Below, piece by piece: positions 55,515 to 64,000 of a DNA stretch of 64,000 nucleotides. The notes beneath the pieces are model-generated. The model was not told the DNA's origin and did no database searches. It was given only the letters and a program-made list of their open reading frames with translations. The stretch comes from Symbiodinium natans (taxonomy: Eukaryota; Sar; Dinophyceae; Suessiales; Symbiodiniaceae). Position 1 is the stretch's first letter. The number at the start of each line of letters is the position of its first letter. Position numbers and translations under genes: made by a program. Location: positions 62,001-126,000 of the forward strand of contig CAJNDS010001113.1 in NCBI GenBank assembly GCA_905221605.1, read 5' to 3'.

Positions 55515-55658
55515 CTAGGCTTCCGCGGCAAGGAGTTGCCGGAATTCCTCATGTCCGCCGTGATCTCCGAGTCGCAGCTCTAAGTGACTTCCAGCCTGGG
55601 CTGCAAAGCACCTGAAGCGTGCTTCGCTGGTGCGCACTCGGAAGAGAAAGCAAAGCAT
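55515..55658 (-). CDS. Short ORF or last exon, unrecognised
   Basis: Reads MLCFLFRVRTSEARFRCFAA then QAGSHLELRLGDHGGHEEFR and QLLAAEA before a stop (47 residues). The composition is typical of coding sequence. It is probably the 3' exon of a larger gene; upstream exons were not found. Confidence 0.35.
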   Translation of the reverse strand: MLCFLFRVRTSEARFRCFAAQAGSHLELRLGDHGGHEEFRQLLAAEA

Positions 55659-55907
55659 CACGCGCTCGAATAAAGCATGTCATCCTTTCATCCTTCATCC
55701 AAGGCACTGACACCAAGCTTCGGCCTAGTGAGAGATAAGTGTACGGGACCTGTCTTGCCCATGTGGAGCCGAGCGCCGCGTCCCAGCATGCAGCTCTTCG
55801 GCATCACCTGCCGGTCATTGATCCCATCACCTGCACCTGTCGTCCTCATCCGCAGTTGCAAGTGACAGAAGCTCACGTGGCCTGCAATATCGCCTACAGC
55901 GGAGACG

Positions 55908-56647
55908 CTAGATGCGTAGCAGGGCCACTTCCGACAGGATGTTGATCAAGTGCAACCCCTTCTGCCAGTCCCCACAACGCTCACAGATGTTCACGTCGGA
56001 GGCAACCCCAAAGACGTTGGGTTTAGCACGCGTTGCGGGCACACATTTCAGAAAATCCAACGCCCGCTGCCACTCACCAGTTGTTTCGAGTGCCCAAACA
56101 GTGGAGGTGCCTGTGAATAGGTCGGGCGCCAACTCGGCAGACATCATCATGTCAAAGATGCTGAGGGCCAGCTCCCACTTCCCACCACGAGCACAGGCAA
56201 TGATGGCACTGTTGAAGCTAACATCATTTGGGTTAGTCTTCCGCTTCAACATAAGGGACAGGATGGCCAGCGCCTGCTCCCACTGATCTCCTTTCTCTGC
56301 CGAGCTGATTGCAGAGCTCATGGCCACCACGTTTGGAAGAATGCGATGCTCAGGCATGATATGCAGGAGCCAGCAGGAGCACTCCCACTCGCATGCATTT
56401 ATGGCTGATGTGAATGTCACTACGTCGGCACGGGCAGCTTCGTTGAACAGCCTGTGCCGGACGAATGCTGCTACAGAACGCTTCCAAGAAAGAGGATGAA
56501 CATAAGATCCGATCTTCTTGAGGCGTAAGGTTTGGCGTGTTAAGGCGATTTAGGAAGGCTAAGAAGCGGATGAGGCACGTTGAGAGCATGTGGAGACCAC
56601 GCATCCACAGGCTGCACTCCTCATACGCACTCATCAAGGAGTTGTAC
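55908..56647 (-). CDS. Pentatricopeptide-repeat (PPR) protein
   Basis: Exons 56647-56579 and 56451-55908 join in frame (intron 56452-56578, GT-AG, 127 nt) as MLSTLFNEAARADVVTFTSA. About five PPR repeats are visible: YNSLMSAYEECSLWMRGLHM; VVTFTSAINACEWECSCWLL; NVVAMSSAISSAEKGDQWEQ; DVSFNSAIIACARGGKWELA; and degenerate LFTGTSTVWALETTGEWQRA and VFGVASDVNICERCGDWQKG. PPR proteins bind single-stranded RNA base by base, mostly in plastids and mitochondria. The 5' end with any targeting peptide lies upstream and was not found. The last repeats have lost consensus residues, so slow decay cannot be excluded. Confidence 0.75.
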
Positions 56648-56869
56648 CTGCCGTCACATCTGAGAAAGCAGAAATGTCCTAGCGCGATGCATGCTTGTTG
56701 CAAGGCTCTGCATGGGGAACTATTCAGGAAGTGCAGTGAAAATGGCAGCAGATTTATCGAACTTCTTCAGCTGGGTCGCGCGAACGTGTCAGCTGGCATC
56801 GCAGGCTGCCCTCGCAATGGCGAGCGAAACATTTCAAGCTTTGGCACAGGACAAGAATCGCCCTAAGGT

Positions 56870-58015
56870 CCTTCCGAGGCAAGGGCCTCCAGAATCCAAC
56901 CGTAACATGCCCCCGTGGGGCCCGCTGTAGATGCCAGTAATCACGCGGATTCAGATTCCGTCACAAACGGAATCCCCCCTACACCTTGTCCACCCTTCAG
57001 ACACTAAAAACCCTAAACCTCACCATTCCTAAACCCTGCAAACCCTAAACATAAACACCCCAAATAAATCCTAAGAACCCTAAACCCCTCATGTGGAAGT
57101 ATGGGCCCTTGACTGCCCCCCTCATATACAAACAGCCAAGGGCTCATACTCTGAACCCTGTAAAGGACGTAAGGGACCATAAACCTAAACCCTAAACCCT
57201 AAACCCTAAACCCTTAGACTGCAAAAGAGGAAGGCCTCCGAAGCCGCTCCTTGCACGACGGGGGTGCAGCAAACACTGCGTGCGCCTCCACTGCGAGCCC
57301 TTGCAGGGCCAGAGGGGCTTTGACTAGGGTGGTTTAGGGTTTAGGGTTTAGGGTTTAGGGTTTAGGGTTTAGGGTTTAGGGTTTAGGGTTTAGGGTTTAG
57401 GGTTTAGGGTTTAGGGTTCAGCATCTCAAGTCCAAGCATTCACTAGTCAAGCAGCTTGTCAAGCGTTGGAAAAAAAAAACCACCCACCCAAGAAACCCAT
57501 AACATTGAGAAAATACAAAGTTCACTCAATACATTCCCAGCAGAAAGTTTTCACGGACCCAAAACCCGAAATCTAATCTAAGGCCCACAACAGGCCTAAA
57601 CCCTACGGATTAGAAGCCCCTATCGGTTACCTATCGGTGAAGGCTCGTGGTCAAAAACCCAGAAAACGATGCCACCCAGAACCGTCGATTTCAGTACTAA
57701 AAAATCGCATTTTTAATGGGACCCGGGCCGATCCTGGGGTCCCCCTCATTTGGGGTGTTTTTGGAGGCAAACTTTCCTCCCAAGGGGGGGGTCGGAGTTT
57801 GAGGCCAGGGGGGTCTCCGAAGACCATTTTGCCTTTAAAATTGAAAAATACGACCCCCCCTTGACCAAAACTAGGCTGTTAAAAGGTCGCGGGGGCTGCG
57901 CTTCATCAGAATTGAGGGTTAAAAGCCCTGAAACATCCTGAAAAACATTGAAAAACTTGAAAAACATTGAAAACCTCTGAAAAACCTTGAAAAAACTTGA
58001 AAAAACTCAGGGAAA
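56870..58015. other. Telomere-like tracts; no supported gene
   Basis: CCCTAAA-like units at 57000-57095 and 57180-57213; a TTTAGGG array at 57332-57419. The rest has short frames only. Confidence 0.55.
57332..57419 (+). repeat. TTTAGGG array
   Basis: About 12 perfect units, ending in TTCAG. Confidence 0.97.
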
Positions 58016-58019
58016 AGGA

Positions 58020-58790
58020 AATTCACCATTGCCAACTTTTGAGGCCCGGAAAGTCACCGTTGCCCACTTTTGAGGCCAGGAAAGTCACCGTTGCCCACTT
58101 TTGAGGCCAGGAAAATCACCGTGGCCCACTTTTGAGGCCGGGAAAGTCGCCGTTGCCCACTTTTGAGGCCAGGAAACTCACCGTTGCCCGCTTTTGAGGC
58201 CAGGAAAGTCACCGTTGCCCACTTTTGAGGCCCGGAAAGTCACCGTTGCCCACTTTTGAGGCCGAAAGTCAACGTTGTTAATTTTTGAGGCCGAAAGTCA
58301 CCGTTGCCCACTTTTGAGGCCAGGAAAGTCACCGTTGCCCACTTTTGAGGCCCGGAAAGTCACCGTTGCCCACTTTTGATTTGAGGCCCGGAAAGTCACC
58401 GTTGCCCACTTTTGAAGCCGAAAGTCACCGTTGCCCACTTTTGAGGCCGAAAGTCACCGTTGCCCACTTTTGAGGCCAGAAAAGTCACCGTTGCCCACTT
58501 TTGAGGCCCGGAAAGTCACCGTTGCCCACTTTTGAGGCCCGGAAAGTTACCGTTGCCCACTTTTGAGGCCAGGAAAGCCACCGTTGCCCACTTTTGAGGC
58601 CAGGAAAATCACCGTTGCCCACTTTTGAGGCCGGGAAAGTCACCGTTGCCCACTTTTGAGGCCAGGAAACTCACCGTTGCCCGCTTTTGAGGCCAGGAAA
58701 GTCACCGTTGCCCACTTTTGAGGCCAAAAAAGTCACCGTTGCCCCCTTTTGAGGCCGAAAATCACCATTGCCCACTTTTGAATTAGGGTT
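58020..58790. repeat. 30 bp minisatellite, about 25 copies
   Basis: The consensus unit combines GGAAAGTCACCGTTGCCCAC with TTTTGAGGCC(A/C). Several units lack the GG/CAGG part and are 27 nt. One carries an inserted TTTGA. Confidence 0.97.
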
Positions 58791-58810
58791 TAAATTCATT
58801 ATGATAGAGA

Positions 58811-58905
58811 GGTTTAGGGTTTAGGGTTTAGGGTTTAGGGTTTAGGGTTTAGGGTTTAGGGTTTAGGGTGGTTTAGGGTGGTTTAGGGTTTAGGGTTTAG
58901 GGTTC
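58811..58905 (+). repeat. TTTAGGG array
   Basis: About 13 units with two TTTAGGGTGG junction variants. It directly follows the 30 bp minisatellite. Confidence 0.95.
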
Positions 58906-59373
58906 TTTTCGGTTGGTTTCGATTTTTTGGCACCTATTTCAGGGTTATTCTAGGCTTTTGGGATTTTAAGGTTTAGGGCTTTTTTGGGGGGTTTGAGGGG
59001 GGTGTCGGGAGCTTAGTGGTCTTGTGTTTTAGGGTTGTGGGCGTACGGCTTTAGGGTTTAGGCAGCCGATTCAAAGGCTTTAGGGTTTGTTTAGGTTTGT
59101 AGGGCTTTAGGGTTGTAGGGTGTGGGGTTCCGGGAAACAATGCAACTAGAACATACTGTAATACTCAGGATTATGGTAGTACTGGTAGTAGAACAAGGTA
59201 TGGTAGGTGGGAGGGGGCGGCAGGGCCGATGTAGCAACTAAAAATCATCATATTTCATATATAGGCGCATGTGAATAATAGCAATAACCATGTCCATCAT
59301 AACAATGACAAAAACAACAGAAAACATAGCAGTACTATAGTTAAATATCGCTAATCATTGATGGTGGAAGAAT

Positions 59374-59634
<261 letters not shown>

Positions 59635-59911
59635 GGAAAAGAAGGCTGCAGAGTCCGAGAATTCTTCTCTCCCTTCATGCTCTATGGCCTTCTCACAGGA
59701 ACTCATCACTGAGTTGACCTGACTGTCAAGGTTGATCCGCGCAAACAGAAGAAGTTGTCGTCAGCCCCTGTCCTGAAACTGTGGCCACCATACCGGCTCG
59801 ATCCATTGATCTAGACCACATCCCCCAAGGCTGCTGACAGTGATACCACTGATCTTCTGCTGCGAAAGCCCTGAGCTCTCACAATCTCAAACATCTTCAT
59901 GTTCCATGTGA

Positions 59912-61640
59912 CTATGAGATGACGAGGCAGCTGAAGGCAGCGCTCATCTGGTCAAACAGATCGATTGCGACAGCCCACTGGCCACCTGCCGGCAACAGAC
60001 ATCTGAGGCTTGCCCAATACTCAACTCTGCCACTCAGGATCTGGCCCTTCTCCATGGCGCTGATGACTGCATTACCGAAAACGACGTCTGTCTGCAAGCC
60101 TCATATGAAGGAGGGATGGAGCGGGTCGACGTCTCCAGGACGTGAGTCTCCTGCCTTGGCCACGAAGCTCCGACTCGATGTTCAGAGCAGACCTAGGAAT
60201 CGGTGTCGCAGAGATGTTGAGGGTTGGGTCAGATTTCTGGGACACCGACCGCCAATACCCTCTAGCCTCCACCGCGCTCGCCAAGGCACTGTACCTCCAG
60301 AGCGCACGTTTTTGAGGCATAGCCCTCACCGCCCTACCAGCATTAAGTGCGACAAGCTCTGCTGCCGCCACTGCCCAACGATTCTCCACCGCGGCATACC
60401 ACGCGACAAAACCGAAGAGCAACCTTGTAGAATGTGCAACCGTGGGGCCGATACAACAACACTGTGTAAACGAGCTTGGGAAGCAGGGCACGTGATCAAG
60501 TCTGTCTCGATTGTCACCTCTGTTGCGAGAGGGTGTGCAGATAATTGTGGGACGCGGGAGGCCGCACATTTGCAATGATGTCACGCTGCATGTTCAGAAC
60601 CTTGCCCCCACCATGCAATCAAGTGTTGTGGCAGCGCGCACCTCAATGGCGGTGGCCCAGCACACGAAGCTTAAAGCGCCGAGTCCAACAATTCTGGTGG
60701 CTTTTTGGGGCAGTTCTTCGTGGTTACCTGAGGGCGTGACCCAAGAAAAGGCCTTCTCACATGCACTCAAACTCGAGTTGTAATTCACGACCTTGGCATA
60801 CAGCACCAACATGTACGGAAAGGGCATGCGCTTCTCCAACCGTACTGGGCTCCTGCATTCGCTTCGACCGTGCGGTCAGCCATTGTGCTGAGCAAGGTTG
60901 TTGCTCCTGTCTGAAGTTGCGAGCGCTTCATTGAGAATTACTGCCAAGGAACTGCGCTGTGAGCCTTGCCACATCCCCAAAGTGCTGCACGCACTCAATA
61001 CGACCTTGCAAAGCTGCAGCCTACATGCAGCGCACCAACAAGCAGCACTGAAGGTCCCCACACCACATGCCACGACATCAAGCCGGAGGCCTCAGCAACT
61101 AAAACAATAATAATCATAATAACAATAGTAGTAATAAAAATAAGAATAATAATAGTAATAATGATTATTTAGTAGTTAATTAACGACTTAATTACTTAAT
61201 TAGTTAAATAACAAATAGCAAAACCTACCGAGGCTACTACCGGCGGTATGAAGATGCGACAACTCCTCGAAGGACCATTGCCATTCTTGCACCTGCGCAG
61301 GGACCATTTTCACAGGTTGAGAGCATTTGAGAGCTGTCTCAACAATTCCGAACTCATTGGCGATGTGCAAGTAAGGAAGGCTCGTGAGGCTCGTGGAACA
61401 CCTAGCCTTGGCGCAGGTGCCGATGCCTGCAGGTTCACTTTCACTTAAGAGCAGAGCCGATAACATGACATGACATTGAAACTGGTTTGTAACCGTTGCT
61501 GTTCTATTGTCCTCAGCATCCTCAGCATCATGTTTAGGTTTCTTCGAAGTGGACTTTGCCTTTGCATGCCTACATGAAAACACCCCACAAAGGGAACGCA
61601 GCACCCAATTAAGCGAAAGTCTTGCAGATAGGACAACGCA
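59912..61640 (-). CDS. Degenerate PPR gene, several exons
   Basis: The best-supported part is exon 60097-60046 joined to 59985-about 59915. It reads DVVFGNAVISAMEKGGQWAV then AIDLFDQM, across a 60 nt GC-AG intron (60045-59986). Further upstream on the same strand are PPR-like cores: NYNSSLSACEKAFSW (near 60785), CKVVLSACSTLGMWQ (near 61010), NIQRD/NMQRDIIANV (near 60585) and VQEWQWSFEELSHL (near 61300). Together they suggest a multi-exon PPR protein, RNA-binding and probably organellar. Borders of the upstream exons are not settled and some may be relics. Confidence 0.5.
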
Positions 61641-62062
61641 AAGCACACTGCTGAATCACTCCAAGCGACAAGCGCTGCAGATGACCTAATTCACGGCAGA
61701 AGTCGCGGATATTTGTACAGCAACTGTATGGCTCCCCAACGCCAACGTGCGCCCAGCACACGTACAACACTGCGACTTCGAGGGCAAGACTACGTCTAAC
61801 TGCAACTGGTGTTGGCGCAGCTCATTCAACCTGGACATAGCGTGTCTTGGGGAGCTCTGGAAACAAAACATACCTGCCCATCAAGGTGCTGGCTCAAAAA
61901 AACAGGTATACTAGGAGCTGGACAAACGCCGCGATTCCCGCCATTGCCCACCGCGACGACACGCCAACACCGCACCTCACGCGACGCAACTGCCGTTCGC
62001 ACGTCGCGCAAGGAAACGAGCAGCCTGTGAAGTCCCTCAAGTTGCTCAAAGACGGCCTGGCT

Positions 62063-62118
62063 TTTAGGGTTTAGGGTTTAGGGTTTAGGGTTTAGGGTTT
62101 AGGGTTTAGGGTTTAGGG
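62063..62118 (+). repeat. TTTAGGG array
   Basis: Seven to eight perfect units. Confidence 0.96.
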
Positions 62119-62366
62119 AATGGTGTATGAGCGCATGTATGCCAAGATCCGCAAGCCAACCTGCTTCGTTCACAGCATGTCCCAGATGTGCTCACTTCCA
62201 TGGCACCACACATGCAGCTACATCCTCGGAAAGTGGATGCGAAGTGGAATGTATTCCATGTGTCTGGGAAATCAATGTGCCTTTCAGCACCGACTCGTGG
62301 CTTGAACTTGAACGTCGCGACGCAGGGAGAATTAGCATGTCTCGGGTTCACAAACTTGAAAAACCA

Positions 62367-62600
62367 TCAGAGCAGGTCATAAGCTCTACTTGTGTGGGCC
62401 ACAAGCACCAGCACGCACCTCCGTTGCTCTAGTGCCCAGACTCCTCCTGCAAGGTCGCCCGGGACGCCTCTTACCTTCAGCTCCCCAGTTGTTGCCGGGA
62501 TGGCCGAAGATGGCAAAATACAGGCCATCCTGTTGCGATTCCTCCCTCGCAAATGTTCTGGCCTCAAAATCGGCTGCAACGACCTGAAACTGCACTCTGA
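62367..62600 (-). CDS. 3' end of an unrecognised gene
   Basis: The minus strand reads VQFQVVAADFEARTFAREES, QQDGLYFAIFGHPGNNWGAE up to 62475. There a GTAAGA donor and a CTTGCAG acceptor bound a 28 nt candidate intron (62474-62447). Splicing continues as GGVWALEQRRCVLVLVAHTS then RAYDLL and a stop. Without splicing the frame runs into an Arg-rich stretch and stops after about 28 codons. I do not recognise the protein. The FAIFGHPGNNWG stretch is conserved-looking. Confidence 0.45.
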   Translation of the reverse strand, partial: SECSFRSLQPILRPEHLRGRNRNRMACILPSSAIPATTGELKVRGVPGDLAGGVWALEQRRCVLVLVAHTSRAYDLL

Positions 62601-62859
62601 TGCTTTTAAAGCGGGCGCCTCTTTACTACATCAGTAGCACAGTAGGCCGTTCTTGTGGGGCTCGCAACTAGGTGTGAGACAAGGACATCTACTTTGAGAG
62701 CCAAACTGTACAAGCCAGCGAGTGAAAAAGAAGTCGTGACTACAAAGAAGCAACCGCAAGCGTTGCAATCTTCAGTCATCCAGACAGGTGGGGTTTTGAT
62801 TATTTTTTAAAAAAAAATGTGGGAAAAAGGTAAAAAAAAGGTAAATCAAAAAGGTGGAG

Positions 62860-62899
<40 letters not shown>

Positions 62900-64000
62900 C
62901 AAAGGTAAAAAAAAATGTAGAAAAAAGGTAGAAAAAATGTAGAACAGAAGTGCCAGAAAGGGAACTACTTTGTGAAGTCAAATCAAGAGTATTAAAGCAT
63001 ATATATATATATATATTTATATTTATTTATATTTATATTTATATTTATATTTATATTTATATTTATTTATTTCAAAAAAAGCCCTAAGGCCGCCTTTAAA
63101 CTTCAAACTTTGAATGTATACGGATCACCAGGTTTCAAAATTGTGTATTCAATACTAAAATGCCCTAAAACCACGGAGGCCGGGAATTCAGGAATGACCA
63201 ATGCACGGCTTGCCATGCATTCATAGAATTCATACTCAAATCGTCATGTCACTCGCCCATAACTCAGATACCACATTCAGATGACTTGCTCTTAGTTGTT
63301 GAATGCTACTGCTTGGTTCGGCCTTTATCAGTAGACCGCCGCCGTAGATTATCTTATTTATCCTGGCCCTTGTCCGTCTTCACCTCTTGTTCCTGTGGGA
63401 CTTTGCAGCCATTGAAAGAAGTCATTGTGGCAACCAACTGGATTTCAAACACAAGTGAATATCAAAACGAAAATTCCCCACCCCATCCCCACCCAACCCC
63501 CCCACTCCGCCCACCCACTCCAACCCCCCCCCACCCCCCTCCACCCAGCCCAAAGGGGAAAGGGAGGCGGGGCCTGGAAGGGCGCAAGGGTGATTTTGCC
63601 AAATACCTTCCCTGCCTTCCTTCTACCTTTTCGCGACCTTTTTCCCACTTTTTTTCAGCAAAATGCGGAAAAAATGTGGAAAAGGGTGGAAAAAAGGTGT
63701 GAAAGGTGAAAAAGGTAAAGCTGGAAAAGGTTGAAAAATGCAGCTTCTTCACATTGTAAATAACAACACTCAGAGCTCAGTTACGTCACAGCTTTACAAA
63801 TGAGTAATCTGAAAACAGTTCCAGACTTCCACCCCTCCAACGGCCAGGTGGCTTAACCTAAGGCGGCCTTGAGCCAAAGAAAGTTTACATTTTAGTGTTA
63901 AAATCACACTTTCCAAGAATCCTCGGAATGGAACTAGAACAAGAGAGCTTGTTGTGTATTACGCAAAAGAGCAAGAATAACGCAGATAATCCTGCGGTGC
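62601..64000. other. Low-complexity sequence, no supported gene
   Basis: A-rich tracts with GGTAAAAA units span 62810-62945, including about 40 pure A near 62859-62898. (TTTATA)n-like sequence lies at 63000-63070, C-rich sequence at 63478-63550 and GGAAAA/GGTGAAAA repeats at 63655-63740. A spliced-leader-like CTTTGGCTCAAG occurs on the minus strand at 63879-63868. Confidence 0.6.

Noticed and set aside
58020-58790. Regular 30 bp repeats resembling a CRISPR array
   Set aside because: The repeats are directly adjacent with no unique spacers, and the context is eukaryotic; it is a minisatellite.

Overview
The window looks like nuclear DNA of a dinoflagellate. Four things support this: very many internal tracts of the heptamer TTTAGGG/CCCTAAA; genes cut into short exons whose introns begin with GT, GC or GA and end AG|G; fragments of pentatricopeptide-repeat (PPR) genes with the dinoflagellate-style signature SACEKGGQW; and two short matches to the 3' end of the dinoflagellate spliced leader. 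The species cannot be told from the sequence alone. Chromerids and perkinsids are less likely alternatives. Almost every supported gene lies on the minus strand, as expected for unidirectional dinoflagellate gene blocks.

Layout. 1-6.2 kb: telomere-like tracts, an (AC)n tract and PPR-like fragments. 6.2-9.0 kb: a nest of mobile elements. A roughly 2.06 kb element with 388 bp terminal inverted repeats carries an ORF resembling the nuclease domain of Crinkler/RHS-type proteins; next to it is a 420 bp near-perfect palindrome between C-rich and G-rich arms. 9.2-11.9 kb: a PPR fragment, a large telomere-like array and an exon of an unknown gene. 11.9-14.3 kb and 19.5-23.7 kb: two paralogous multi-exon genes of the CAP10-type glycosyltransferase family. 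Exon lengths (120, 32 and 62 nt in the 3' half) and donor types are conserved between them, but some introns are present in only one copy, and several introns contain telomere-like arrays. Between them (15.1-16.3, 18.2-18.9 kb) lie exons of unrecognised genes. 24-36 kb is mostly repeats: telomere-like tracts, an AGAGAGAAG array, a 935 bp tandem duplication rich in hairpins, and a degenerate AT-rich repeat. 36.5-43.5 kb: small genes, including one with an RVTF (PP1-docking-like) motif, one with an MGQAC N-terminus and an internal duplication, and a proline-rich multi-exon gene. 43.5-47 kb: repeats, including tandem copies and two hairpins with AAAAACACCG ends. 47-53.6 kb is the most gene-dense stretch: an exon pair of an unknown gene, a cold-shock-domain plus RS-rich gene whose reading phases agree across four exons, an intronless YeeE/YedE-type sulfur transporter, and an unrecognised multi-exon gene. 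54-62.6 kb: small exons, two PPR genes, a 30 bp minisatellite, a (CAA)n tract and the 3' end of an unknown gene. 62.6-64 kb is low complexity.

The genes do not form one pathway. Predicted roles are scattered: RNA metabolism (PPR proteins, cold-shock/RS protein), secretory-pathway glycosylation (CAP10 pair) and sulfur-compound transport (YeeE/YedE). All exon calls were made by reading the translation and splice sites by eye. No similarity search or transcript evidence was available.
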